Of a stretch of 30,444 bases of DNA, positions 15,387 through 24,373 are shown in pieces. The DNA comes from Lachnospiraceae bacterium UBA4631 (GTDB lineage: Bacteria > Bacillota > Clostridia > Lachnospirales > Lachnospiraceae): contig DHMX01000001.1 of NCBI GenBank assembly GCA_002406015.1, positions 1 to 30,444 on the forward strand, written 5' to 3'. A program made the position numbers and the translations under genes. The notes beneath the pieces were generated by a model. It was not told the origin of the DNA. It searched no databases and saw only the letters and a list, made by a program, of their open reading frames with translations. Each line of letters opens with the position of its first letter. Position 1 is the stretch's first letter.

Positions 15387-16595
15387 ATGAAAAACAAGAA
15401 GTGGTATTGGAAATCATGCGTAGCATTTATACTTTTGCTGGTGCTGACAACACAGACCTATGCCGGCTCACTGGATGATGCACAAAAGGATAAAGAGGAT
15501 GCAGAAGCAAATAAGAATGAAGCACAGCGAATCCTAAGTGAATTGGAGAAAGACAAGAGTGATTTGGCTTCGTATATTCAGGAATTAGACGCACAAATGG
15601 ATGCTATTCAGGTGCAGATTGCGGATTTGAATCAACAGAAGTCAGACTTGGAATCAAAAATTACAGAAACCGAAGCTGCGTTAGAAGATGCAAAAATAAG
15701 AGAAGAACAGCAATATCAGGAAATGTGTGTACGAATCCAATTCATGTATGAAAATAGTACGACAGACTACCTTACGGCAATTTTATCCTCAGAATCTATG
15801 AGTGATATTTTGAATCGACCGGAATATGCCGCAGCAATGTCACAATATGATTATCAAATGTTGGAAAATATGGTGGCAATCCGGGAGGAAATAGCAGCAA
15901 CGGAGCAGGAGCTTCAGGATACACTTGCAGATGTGGAGACTGTAACGGCACAGGAACAGGAGAAAGAGGCAACGGTCAACACCTTGCTGGAGGCAAAGGC
16001 AGTTGAAATGCAGAAGTGCGAGGAAAATATTGAAGACCAGAAGGAACTGGTAGAGCAATATGATGCAGAGATTCAGGCAGCAGCAGACCGCATTGCGGAG
16101 ATAGAAGCAGAGGCAGCAAGAGCAATAGCGGCGGCAGCAGAAAATAATGAAAGTGTAGATACCGGAAGTGGAGAAACTTATGTACCATATGGCGGAGGAG
16201 CTTTAACGTGGCCATGTCCGAGCAGTACGAAGATTAATTCCGGTTTTGGAACCAGAGAAGCCAGCGGAGTTGTGACTGCAAATCATTACGGGATTGATAT
16301 TGGATGCCCGGACGGAACTCCGATAGTGGCAGCAGCCAGTGGAGTTGTAGTGCTTGCAAGAACCAGTGCTACCGCAGGAAACTGGATTATTATTAGTCAT
16401 GGAGACGGATTATATACCATTTATATGCATGCATCTGTCATGTATGTAACAGAAGGACAGTATGTAAATGCCGGAGATACCATTATGCTATCCGGAGCAA
16501 CGGGGGCAACACAGGGCAGACATTTACATTTTGAAGTACGGGTTGGAGGATATACCTCTTCTCAATATTCAGTAGACCCAATGGGGTATTTTTAA
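15387..16595 (+). CDS. Secreted coiled-coil M23 endopeptidase (copy 2, paralogue)
   Basis: This 402-aa paralogue repeats the architecture of the preceding gene: signal peptide (about 1-26, TYA-GS), coiled coil (about 28-250) and M23 domain with His300/Asp304 (HYGID) and His379/His381 (HLHFE). Several stretches match copy 1 almost exactly, such as MCVRIQFMYEN, ALTWPCPSST and VTEGQYVNAGDT. An Ala-rich spacer (AARAIAAAAENN) before the catalytic domain is longer than in copy 1. The two arose by tandem duplication and have diverged. Both retain catalytic residues, so they may act at different stages or with different partners. The Shine-Dalgarno is weak (GATGAG or a distant AAAGG). Confidence 0.9.
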   Translation: MKNKKWYWKSCVAFILLLVLTTQTYAGSLDDAQKDKEDAEANKNEAQRILSELEKDKSDLASYIQELDAQMDAIQVQIADLNQQKSDLESKITETEAALEDAKIREEQQYQEMCVRIQFMYENSTTDYLTAILSSESMSDILNRPEYAAAMSQYDYQMLENMVAIREEIAATEQELQDTLADVETVTAQEQEKEATVNTLLEAKAVEMQKCEENIEDQKELVEQYDAEIQAAADRIAEIEAEAARAIAAAAENNESVDTGSGETYVPYGGGALTWPCPSSTKINSGFGTREASGVVTANHYGIDIGCPDGTPIVAAASGVVVLARTSATAGNWIIISHGDGLYTIYMHASVMYVTEGQYVNAGDTIMLSGATGATQGRHLHFEVRVGGYTSSQYSVDPMGYF

Positions 16596-16625
16596 CATAA
16601 ATCCAAATCCGGGGAGGATTTTCGA

Positions 16626-16664
16626 ATGGCAAATAAGAAAATCATAGATGGAAAGGGAATGTAG
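16626..16664 (+). CDS. Possible 12-codon leader ORF ahead of ctpA
   Basis: A strong ribosome binding site, GGGGAGG (16611-16617), sits 8 bp before ATG 16626. The frame encodes MANKKIIDGKGM and stops at 16662-16664, only 2 bp before the ctpA ATG. Such spacing suggests translational coupling or a leader peptide. It could also be a decayed gene start. No homologue is known to me. Confidence 0.35.
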   Translation: MANKKIIDGKGM

Positions 16665-16666
16665 TT

Positions 16667-17896
16667 ATGAAAAAAATAGCAAAAGCAGGTGTAGGATTAT
16701 CTTTATTACTGGTACTATGTACCGGATGTAGTCCGTTACTTCAACAGTTAAGGAACAATGGCAGCTCATGGAGTAACAGTGGAGCTACAGCCAGCCAGTC
16801 AGGAACATCTTTGTATACAACAGATGTAGAGGAAAAGGTAGATACCATTAACAACCTGATTGATGATAAGTTCTACTTTGATGCAAGTGATGATTCCGAA
16901 CGGGAGGAATATATATATAAGGGCATCATGGAAAGTCTGGATGACCCATATTCTGTATATTATACGGCAGAGGAATATGCAGATATGATGGATACTTCAA
17001 CCGGCTCGTATGAAGGAATCGGTGTATCGATTCAGCAGAATGTAGAAACAAAGACACTGACCGTTATCCGCGTATTTCAGGGAAGCGGGGCAGAAGACGC
17101 AGGTATGCTGCCGAAGGATGTGATTACTGCTGTAGATGGAAAGAAATTAGACGGAGAGGATGTATCTGAGGTGGTTACATGGATTAAGGGAGAGCCGGGA
17201 ACCACTGTAGATGTAACCGTATATCGTCCGAGTATATCTGAAGAATTGACCTTGACAATTGAACGTAGAACGATTGATAATTCTACGGTCAGCTATAAAA
17301 TGCTTGATAATGGCATTGGTTACATAGAGGTTACAGATTTCTATGAAAAGACCGCAGAACAGTTTGGGGTGGCAGTAGCAGATTTGCAGGCACAAGGTAT
17401 GCAGTCGCTAATTATTGACCTGCGTAACAATCCGGGAGGATATGTTCATATTGTTGTTGATATGTGTAATCAGATTCTTTCCGAGGGTACGATTGTATAT
17501 ACGGAAGACAAGAATGGAACGGTATTAGAGAGCTATGAAGCAGATAGTAAGCAATCACTGGACATTCCAATGGTGGTATTGGTAAATGGAAATAGTGCAA
17601 GTGCTTCTGAAATATTTTCCGGTTGTATGAAGGACCATGGAGTAGCAACCATTGTGGGAACTACCACCTTCGGAAAAGGAATCGTGCAGCAGGTAATTCC
17701 GCTGACGGATGGCTCCGCAGTGAAATTAACCATTGCAAAATACTTCACACCAAACGGAAATGATATACACGAAAAAGGAATTGAACCGGATGTTACGGTA
17801 GAATTACCGGAGGAATTAGAATATGAGCCGGTAATTCCGGAGGAACAGGATACACAGTTACAAAAGGCAATTGAAATATTAAATGGTGCATCATAA
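16667..17896 (+). CDS. ctpA: S41 carboxy-terminal processing protease with PDZ domain, lipoprotein
   Basis: This 409-aa CtpA/CtpB/Prc-type protease starts with a lipoprotein signal (VLCTGC, lipid on Cys21), so it should be anchored on the outer face of the membrane. A PDZ domain (about 113-190, YEGIGVSIQ ... GMLPKDVITAVDG) is followed by the S41 core, with the Ser/Lys dyad Ser312 (SASASE) and Lys337 (FGKGIVQQ), 25 residues apart as in Prc. These proteases trim exported proteins; several are known to degrade or regulate peptidoglycan hydrolases, and the two M23 genes just upstream are obvious candidate substrates. AAAGGGA precedes the ATG. It ends the operon, and its stop codon lies at the edge of the terminator. 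Confidence 0.93.
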   Translation: MKKIAKAGVGLSLLLVLCTGCSPLLQQLRNNGSSWSNSGATASQSGTSLYTTDVEEKVDTINNLIDDKFYFDASDDSEREEYIYKGIMESLDDPYSVYYTAEEYADMMDTSTGSYEGIGVSIQQNVETKTLTVIRVFQGSGAEDAGMLPKDVITAVDGKKLDGEDVSEVVTWIKGEPGTTVDVTVYRPSISEELTLTIERRTIDNSTVSYKMLDNGIGYIEVTDFYEKTAEQFGVAVADLQAQGMQSLIIDLRNNPGGYVHIVVDMCNQILSEGTIVYTEDKNGTVLESYEADSKQSLDIPMVVLVNGNSASASEIFSGCMKDHGVATIVGTTTFGKGIVQQVIPLTDGSAVKLTIAKYFTPNGNDIHEKGIEPDVTVELPEELEYEPVIPEEQDTQLQKAIEILNGAS

Positions 17897-17945
17897 ATAA
17901 CAAAACGCTGTAAATTCAGGAATGGATTTACAGCGTTTTGTTATT
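17896..17945. terminator. Bidirectional intrinsic terminator between ctpA and the convergent gene
   Basis: A perfect 20-bp stem (17896-17915 with 17926-17945) encloses a 10-nt loop. The ends carry T-rich tracts on both strands (GCGTTTTGTTATT). It serves ctpA on the plus strand and the convergent gene on the minus strand. Confidence 0.88.
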
Positions 17946-17982
17946 GTATTCAAACGATTACAATTATCGTTATTATAGATTA

Positions 17983-19128
17983 TTAACCCAAGGATGCAAA
18001 TAAAGCAGCAATTTCCTCCGGTGATAACTGCCGGTTTGGATTATCGTCTTTCGGAACTTCAATGGTAACGGTCTCCGGTTCAGATACTGGCTCAATAAAT
18101 TCCTCCGGTGTTGTAACGGTTGCCGGTATCTCTATTTCCTCTCCCAAATCTATTGTTTCTGGCTGCTCCTCTGCAATAGGAGCTTCGGTAGGATTCATGT
18201 CGGTGAAGAAGGAATCGAGGGAATCCGTAACAGCAGCTTCTGTAGTGTTTCCTTCTGCAGTATCCATGTCGGTAATAAAGGAAGTCATAGCATCTGTTTC
18301 TGGAGTGTTCACTTCTGGAGCGTTTCCTTCTGTGGTATCCATGTCGGTAATGAAGGAAGCCAGAGTATCTGTTTCTGCAGTATTCGATTCGGAAGCGTTC
18401 ACTTCTGTAGTATCCGTACCGATAGTAGGGTGATAGATTGGCATTTCCGACAGGTTATTTACCTGCTGCTGAAGCTCAATTATAGTTTCGTTCATATGTG
18501 TCAGTTCAGATGTAATCTCATGCAGACAGGCTGTAATTTCACTCATATCAATATTTACATCCATGGAAGCGGTATCCGTTGGAATAGAATCGTTTGCCAC
18601 AGGATTCGGAAGAGTGGAAACAGCATCTTGCAGAGTAGTCTGAAGACGGTTACGGTTATCCGCAAGAGCTTGTATTAATTTTGCAGTATCCTCCTGACCA
18701 TATTTTACCTGAAATTTTGCAATTCTAGTTTCTTCTTTTATAAGCTTATTAATCAATTGCTGATGAATAAATACCTCACTTTGAATTTGTTTATTCAAAG
18801 CATCCAGTTGCTCGGCTGTTTTTTTGCTATATACATAAGTTCCTTTTCCAAGGGTATTAACCAGACGAATTAATTCCTCGCCTTGCAGTTTCATTCCTTC
18901 ATAATTCATACGTTCATGTTGTTCTTCTCCGATTGACTTACTGTGCAAGCGGCTTTGTCTACGCGACAGACAAAGAAATAACCAAAAGGCTGAGAGCAAC
19001 AGCACAATACAGGAAATTGCCAATATCCATAAGGTGTGTCTGAATTCCAACAGACAATAAATCATACTGATAGTTGCTGCAATGGTGAGAAGTGCAGCAG
19101 CAATCCATGTATTTGACTTCTTTTTCAT
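17983..19128 (-). CDS. Two-TM coiled-coil protein of unknown function with FliM-like C-terminal motif
   Basis: I do not recognise a family. The 381-aa protein has two N-terminal membrane segments (about 8-28 and 33-54), then a long helical region (about 75-230) with coiled-coil character. An acidic Thr/Glu-rich tail follows, with three imperfect ~25-residue repeats at about 252, 277 and 300 (e.g. ETDTLASFITDMDTTEGN), ending in NRQLSPEEIAALFASLG. That last motif resembles the short EIDAL(L/F) helix at the N-termini of FliM and FliY, a known protein-docking peptide. The start at 19128 follows GGGAGG (19135-19140); an upstream in-frame ATG lacks a site. The tail should be cytoplasmic if the TM hairpin leaves both ends inside. 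It diverges from uvrB. Confidence 0.75.
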   Translation of the reverse strand: MKKKSNTWIAAALLTIAATISMIYCLLEFRHTLWILAISCIVLLLSAFWLFLCLSRRQSRLHSKSIGEEQHERMNYEGMKLQGEELIRLVNTLGKGTYVYSKKTAEQLDALNKQIQSEVFIHQQLINKLIKEETRIAKFQVKYGQEDTAKLIQALADNRNRLQTTLQDAVSTLPNPVANDSIPTDTASMDVNIDMSEITACLHEITSELTHMNETIIELQQQVNNLSEMPIYHPTIGTDTTEVNASESNTAETDTLASFITDMDTTEGNAPEVNTPETDAMTSFITDMDTAEGNTTEAAVTDSLDSFFTDMNPTEAPIAEEQPETIDLGEEIEIPATVTTPEEFIEPVSEPETVTIEVPKDDNPNRQLSPEEIAALFASLG

Positions 19129-19160
19129 AGCGGACCTCCCACAAACCATTAATTAGGAAA

Positions 19161-19189
19161 ATTATAGCATACTGGAAAGAATATATCAA
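19161..19189 (-). promoter_or_regulatory. Sigma-A promoter of the coiled-coil membrane protein
   Basis: On the minus strand, TTGATA (19189-19184), 17 bp and a perfect TATAAT (19166-19161) stand about 30 bp upstream of the ATG. The -35 box is 4 bp from the LexA box. Confidence 0.8.
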
Positions 19190-19193
19190 AACA

Positions 19194-19205
19194 GAACAAA
19201 AGTTC
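19194..19205. promoter_or_regulatory. LexA (SOS) operator
   Basis: GAACAAAAGTTC is a perfect GAAC-N4-GTTC palindrome, the core of the Gram-positive LexA/DinR box. It lies between the divergent promoters, upstream of uvrB, a classic SOS gene. Confidence 0.8.
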
Positions 19206-19234
19206 GATTAAAGCTGTACTTTTATTTATGATTT

Positions 19235-19243
19235 TGATATAAT
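19235..19243 (+). promoter_or_regulatory. Extended -10 promoter of uvrBA
   Basis: TGATATAAT contains TGN followed by a perfect TATAAT (19238-19243). The -35 region (TGTACT at 19215-19220, 17 bp upstream) is poor, as is common with extended -10 promoters. The apparent ATG at 19242 overlaps this box and cannot be the uvrB start. Confidence 0.65.
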
Positions 19244-19298
19244 GGGCATAATAACAGAACAAATAAGATATATAAAGAGAAGAAACGAGAGGCATAAG

Positions 19299-21284
19299 AT
19301 GGACCATTTTGAATTAGTGTCAGAATATGAACCAACCGGAGACCAGCCGCAGGCAATCGAGGCATTGGTAGAAGGATTTCAAGCAGGAAATCAATTTGAA
19401 ACCCTGTTGGGTGTAACCGGTTCGGGAAAGACATTTACGATGGCAAATGTAATTGCCAGACTAAATAAGCCAACGCTGGTAATAGCTCACAATAAGACAT
19501 TGGCAGCCCAGTTGTACAGCGAATTTAAAGCATTTTTTCCGCATAATGCAGTTGAGTATTTTGTTTCATACTATGATTATTATCAGCCGGAGGCTTATGT
19601 ACCGTCCACCGATACTTATATTGCAAAGGATTCTGCAGTCAATGATGAGATTGATAAATTACGTCATAGTGCAACGGCGGCATTAATCGAGAGAAGGGAT
19701 GTTATTGTAATATCCTCGGTTTCGTGCATTTATGGAATTGGTGACCCGGATGATTACCGGGAAATGATGATTTCTTTGAGAGTGGGAATGAATAAGGACC
19801 GGGATGCAGTCATTCGCGAGCTGGTTAATATCCAGTATATGAGAAATGACATGGATTTTAAGCGTGGTACATTCCGGGTACGTGGGGATGTATTGGAAAT
19901 TATCCCGGTTTCCACATTTGAAAATGCAGTCCGGGTAGAATTTTTTGGAGATGAAATAGACCGGATTACGGAATTTGACCCCTTGACAGGTGAGATTCAC
20001 AGGTCACTTAATTTTACCTGTATCTTTCCGGCTTCCCATTATGTGGTTGCCAAAGAAAAAATGAATCGGGCAATCGAAGAAATAGAAGCGGAATTAGCAG
20101 AACGGGTAACATACTTTAAGGAACGAGAGAAATTAATTGAAGCCCAGCGGATTGCGGAACGGACAAATTTTGATATGGAAATGCTGCGGGAGACAGGCTT
20201 TTGTTCCGGAATTGAGAACTATTCCAGACCGATGGCAGGCTTGCCGGCAGGGGCAACGCCAAATACACTTCTGGAATTTTTTAAGGATGATTTTCTGATG
20301 ATTATTGATGAATCCCATATTACGGTGCCACAGATTCGCGGTATGTATGCCGGAGACCGTTCCAGAAAAATGACCTTAGTAGATTATGGATTCCGGCTGC
20401 CGTCAGCGTTGGACAATCGACCTTTGAACTTTGAGGAATTTGAATCCAAGATAGACCAACTGCTATTTGTGTCGGCAACTCCGTCTGAATACGAAGCACA
20501 GCATGAGCTGTTGCGAACCGAGCAGATTATTCGTCCGACCGGCTTGCTTGACCCATCGATTGAAGTAAGACCAATTGAGGGGCAGATTGATGATTTAATA
20601 TCCGAGGTGAATCTGGAGACTGAGAAAGGGCATAAGGTTCTGGTGACAACATTAACGAAACGTATGGCAGAGGATTTGACCGATTATATGCGGGAGGTTG
20701 GAATTAAGGTTAAATATCTGCATTCGGATATTGATACGTTGGAACGAATCGAGATTGTAAGAGACCTGCGGCTGGGAGTGTTTGATGTTCTGGTTGGAAT
20801 TAATCTGCTGCGGGAAGGACTGGATATACCGGAGATTACATTGGTGGCAATCCTTGATGCGGACAAAGAGGGCTTCCTTCGCTCGGAGACTTCTTTGATT
20901 CAGACGATTGGACGTGCAGCACGAAATAGTGAAGGCAGGGTATTGATGTATGCGGATACCATTACCCGGTCTATGCAGATAGCCATTTCTGAAACGAACC
21001 GACGGCGGGAAATACAGGATGCCTATAACAAAGAGCATGGAATTATACCGAAGACGATTGTAAAGGAGATTCGGGATGTTATCAGCAATGAAGACCGTTC
21101 TGAGAGTCCGGAAACCGCACAAAAGGATGCAGAGTCCATGACAAGGAAGGAATTAGAGGAAGCAATCGCCCGGAAGACGAAAAAGATGAATCAGGCAGCC
21201 GCAGAGCTGAATTTTGAATTGGCAGCAGTATTGCGTGATGAATTAAAGGAATTAAAGATAACATTGCGGGATTTGGATGATTAA
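19299..21284 (+). CDS. uvrB: Excinuclease ABC subunit B
   Basis: UvrB is the damage-verifying helicase-like subunit of nucleotide excision repair; it receives damaged DNA from UvrA and recruits UvrC. The 661-aa protein has Walker A GVTGSGKT (38-45), the beta-hairpin region YYDYYQPEAYVP that clamps one strand, helicase motifs including IIDESH and QTIGRAARN, and the C-terminal UVR domain (AAAELNFELAAVLRDELKELK) that binds UvrC. The ATG at 19299 is chosen because GAGAGG (19287-19292) lies 6 bp before it and the family begins here. An upstream ATG falls in the promoter. uvrA follows after 37 bp, and the LexA box upstream implies SOS induction. Confidence 0.97.
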   Translation: MDHFELVSEYEPTGDQPQAIEALVEGFQAGNQFETLLGVTGSGKTFTMANVIARLNKPTLVIAHNKTLAAQLYSEFKAFFPHNAVEYFVSYYDYYQPEAYVPSTDTYIAKDSAVNDEIDKLRHSATAALIERRDVIVISSVSCIYGIGDPDDYREMMISLRVGMNKDRDAVIRELVNIQYMRNDMDFKRGTFRVRGDVLEIIPVSTFENAVRVEFFGDEIDRITEFDPLTGEIHRSLNFTCIFPASHYVVAKEKMNRAIEEIEAELAERVTYFKEREKLIEAQRIAERTNFDMEMLRETGFCSGIENYSRPMAGLPAGATPNTLLEFFKDDFLMIIDESHITVPQIRGMYAGDRSRKMTLVDYGFRLPSALDNRPLNFEEFESKIDQLLFVSATPSEYEAQHELLRTEQIIRPTGLLDPSIEVRPIEGQIDDLISEVNLETEKGHKVLVTTLTKRMAEDLTDYMREVGIKVKYLHSDIDTLERIEIVRDLRLGVFDVLVGINLLREGLDIPEITLVAILDADKEGFLRSETSLIQTIGRAARNSEGRVLMYADTITRSMQIAISETNRRREIQDAYNKEHGIIPKTIVKEIRDVISNEDRSESPETAQKDAESMTRKELEEAIARKTKKMNQAAAELNFELAAVLRDELKELKITLRDLDD

Positions 21285-21321
21285 CTAAAAAAGAGAAATA
21301 TATAACAGGAGAATCGGAGAC

Positions 21322-24150
21322 ATGGCAACGAAAAAGGAATATATAAAAATTCGTGGAGCAAATGAACATAATCTGAAGCATATTGATATTGATATTCCCA
21401 GAAATGAACTGGTAGTAATGACCGGTTTGTCGGGGTCCGGAAAGTCATCTCTGGCATTTGATACCATTTATGCAGAGGGACAGCGACGATATATGGAGTC
21501 GTTATCTTCTTATGCCAGACAATTTCTGGGACAGGCTGAGAAACCGGATGTGGAATTGATTGAGGGGCTATCTCCTGCTATTTCCATTGACCAGAAATCA
21601 ACGAACCGGAATCCGCGTTCTACAGTAGGAACCGTAACGGAAATTTATGATTATTTTCGACTGTTGTACGCCAGAATCGGTGTTCCGCATTGCCCGAAAT
21701 GTGGAAAGGAAATCGCACGTCAGACAGTAGACCAGATGGTAGATGCAATTCTGGAATTAGAGCCGGGAACCCGGTTTCAATTACTGGCTCCGGTAGTAAA
21801 AGGACGGAAGGGAAGACATGAGAAGCTGTTGGCAAGTGTAAAGAAGAGCGGCTATGTGCGGGTAATTATTGACGGAAGCCAGTATGATTTGGCAGAAGAA
21901 ATTACGCTGGACAAGAATATCAAGCATTCCATTGATGTTATTGTAGACCGTCTGGTAGTAAAAGAAGGAATTGAACAGCGTCTGGCAGATTCGATTGAAA
22001 CGACGTTGAAGCTGGCAGAGGGAAATATGACCGTAGATGTAATCGGCGGCGAACAATTGAAGTTCAGTGACAGCTTTTCCTGTCCAGATTGTGGTATCAG
22101 TATCGAAGAGATTGAACCGAGAAGCTTTTCCTTTAATAACCCATTTGGTGCCTGTCCGGTCTGCCATGGATTAGGGTATAAGATGGAATTTGATGTAGAG
22201 CTGATGGTTCCGGATAGACGGTTAAGTATTAATGAAGGTTGTTTTCAGGTTATGGGCTGGCAGTCTGCCTGCAAGGAGGGCAGCTTTAGCCGGGCGATTC
22301 TGGATGCATTGGGAGAGGAATTTGGCTTTGATATGGATACTCCGTTTCAGGATTATTCGCAGGAAATTCAAGACTTGCTGTTGTATGGAACCGGAACACG
22401 ACCGGTAAAGGTACGTTATAAAGGACAGCGGGGAGAAGGTGTCTATGATATTACCTTTGAAGGACTGGTTGAGAATATTAAGCGGAGGTATCGGGAATCT
22501 TCCCAGTCTATGCGGGAGGAATATGAGAGCTATATGTCTATTACGCCTTGCGAGGAATGTAAAGGAAAGCGGTTAAAGAAGGAATCTCTGGCAGTTACAG
22601 TTGATGATAAGAATATTGCGGAAATTACGGAAATGTCGATAGCAGATTTGCACGCATATTTACAGGAATTAACGATTACAGACCGGCAGCAGATGATAGG
22701 AGGGGTAATATTAAAGGAAATTCGAGCCAGAATACAGTTCTTAATGGATGTAGGGCTTGATTATCTGGCATTATACCGACCAACTTCTACATTGTCCGGT
22801 GGCGAGGCACAGCGAATCCGGCTGGCAACCCAGATAGGCTCCGGACTTGTGGGGGTGGCATATATTCTGGATGAGCCAAGTATCGGATTACACCAGCGGG
22901 ACAATGATAAGCTGATAGCGACTCTGAAACGGTTACGCGACTTAGGAAATACCTTGATTGTGGTAGAGCATGATGAGGATACTATGCTGGCAGCCGATTA
23001 TATTGTAGATATAGGTCCCGGAGCGGGTGAATATGGCGGTGAGGTCGTTGCCTGTGGTACGGCAAAGGAGATTATGAAATGTAAGGCATCCATTACAGGT
23101 GCATATCTAAGCGGCAGAAAGAAAATTCCGGTTCCGGCAGTACGAAGAACGCCAACCGGTTGGATTGAGGTACAGGGAGCCAGAGAAAACAATTTGAAGA
23201 ATATCAATGTAAAATTCCCGCTGGGCGTGATGACCTGTGTAACAGGGGTATCCGGTTCGGGAAAAAGCTCATTGGTAAATGAGATTCTGTATAAGCATCT
23301 GGCAAGGGATTTGAATCGTGCGAAGGAGAAACCGGGAAATCATGACCGGATTCTCGGCATGGAACAATTAGATAAGGTGATTAATATTGACCAGTCTCCG
23401 ATTGGAAGAACATCAAGGTCGAATCCGGCAACGTATACCGGAGTATTTGATATGATTCGGGATTTATTTGCTTCTTCCGTTGATGCAAAGACCCGCGGAT
23501 ATACGAAAGGGCGGTTTAGCTTTAATGTATCGGGTGGACGCTGTGAGGCGTGTAAGGGAGACGGCATCATTAAGATTGAAATGCATTTCCTGCCGGATGT
23601 ATATGTTCCATGTGAGGTCTGCCATGGAAAACGATATAATCGTGAAACACTGGAAGTAAAATACAAGGGAAAAAGCATTGCAGATGTGTTGGATATGACA
23701 GTGGATGAAGCCTGTGTCTTCTTTGAGAATCTGCCGGCAATTTCAAGAAAGATTGAAACCCTGCGGGATGTAGGACTTGGTTATATTAAGCTGGGACAGC
23801 CGTCTACCGCACTCTCCGGTGGTGAAGCACAGAGAATTAAGCTGGCAACCGAATTAAGTAAACGAAGTACGGGAAAGACTATTTATATTCTGGATGAACC
23901 GACAACCGGATTGCACTTTGCAGATGTTCATAAGTTAATTGATATTTTGCAGCGGCTGACCGAAGGCGGCAATACCGTAGTTGTAATTGAACACAATCTG
24001 GATGTGATTAAGACAGCTGATTACATTATCGATATAGGACCGGAAGGCGGTGTACGAGGCGGAACGGTTGTAACACAGGGAACACCGGAGGAAGTCGTAG
24101 CATGTCCGGAGAGTTATACGGGAATTTATCTGGAGAAATATTTGAAATAG
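21322..24150 (+). CDS. uvrA: Excinuclease ABC subunit A
   Basis: UvrA is the dimeric ATPase that first finds bulky DNA damage and loads UvrB. The 942-aa protein has two ABC modules: Walker A GLSGSGKSS (35-43) and GVSGSGKSS in the second half, each with an LSGGEAQRI signature and an LDEPS/LDEPT Walker B. Zinc-binding CxxC pairs are visible (CPKCGKE, CPDCG with CPVCHG, CEECKGKR, CEACKGDG with CEVCHGKR). AGGAG precedes the ATG. It is cotranscribed with uvrB and ends before an intrinsic terminator. Confidence 0.98.
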   Translation: MATKKEYIKIRGANEHNLKHIDIDIPRNELVVMTGLSGSGKSSLAFDTIYAEGQRRYMESLSSYARQFLGQAEKPDVELIEGLSPAISIDQKSTNRNPRSTVGTVTEIYDYFRLLYARIGVPHCPKCGKEIARQTVDQMVDAILELEPGTRFQLLAPVVKGRKGRHEKLLASVKKSGYVRVIIDGSQYDLAEEITLDKNIKHSIDVIVDRLVVKEGIEQRLADSIETTLKLAEGNMTVDVIGGEQLKFSDSFSCPDCGISIEEIEPRSFSFNNPFGACPVCHGLGYKMEFDVELMVPDRRLSINEGCFQVMGWQSACKEGSFSRAILDALGEEFGFDMDTPFQDYSQEIQDLLLYGTGTRPVKVRYKGQRGEGVYDITFEGLVENIKRRYRESSQSMREEYESYMSITPCEECKGKRLKKESLAVTVDDKNIAEITEMSIADLHAYLQELTITDRQQMIGGVILKEIRARIQFLMDVGLDYLALYRPTSTLSGGEAQRIRLATQIGSGLVGVAYILDEPSIGLHQRDNDKLIATLKRLRDLGNTLIVVEHDEDTMLAADYIVDIGPGAGEYGGEVVACGTAKEIMKCKASITGAYLSGRKKIPVPAVRRTPTGWIEVQGARENNLKNINVKFPLGVMTCVTGVSGSGKSSLVNEILYKHLARDLNRAKEKPGNHDRILGMEQLDKVINIDQSPIGRTSRSNPATYTGVFDMIRDLFASSVDAKTRGYTKGRFSFNVSGGRCEACKGDGIIKIEMHFLPDVYVPCEVCHGKRYNRETLEVKYKGKSIADVLDMTVDEACVFFENLPAISRKIETLRDVGLGYIKLGQPSTALSGGEAQRIKLATELSKRSTGKTIYILDEPTTGLHFADVHKLIDILQRLTEGGNTVVVIEHNLDVIKTADYIIDIGPEGGVRGGTVVTQGTPEEVVACPESYTGIYLEKYLK

Positions 24151-24175
24151 AATATAGCGTGAAATACAGAACTCG

Positions 24176-24209
24176 AAAACGACCACAAGTGAAAAGTGTG
24201 GCCGTTTTT
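24176..24209 (+). terminator. Intrinsic terminator of uvrBA
   Basis: AAAACGACCACA (24176-24187) pairs with 24197-24208 with a single A-C mismatch around a 9-nt loop, ending in five T residues (24205-24209). Confidence 0.82.
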
Positions 24210-24267
24210 GCGTTTAAATTACATTTTCCGGAAACTTAAGAAGAATATAGACTGCTGAGATATACTA

Positions 24268-24296
24268 TTGACATAAAAATCTTTAAATTATATACT
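24268..24296 (+). promoter_or_regulatory. Sigma-A promoter of the first LRR surface-protein gene
   Basis: A perfect TTGACA (24268-24273), 17 bp and TATACT (24291-24296) predict transcription from about 24303, leaving a leader of about 70 nt. A 10-bp palindrome TTTCCGGAAA (24225-24234) lies upstream. Confidence 0.82.
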
Positions 24297-24373
24297 ATAA
24301 TACATATAATCAAAGGAAGAAATACCAAAGTACATAAACATTGGTAAGTTCTGCTGAGAATGGAGGAGAGGAA

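Noticed and set aside
19242..19298. Longer uvrB start at 19242
   Set aside because: That ATG overlaps the -10 box of the gene's own promoter, and the UvrB family starts at MDHFELVSEY (19299).
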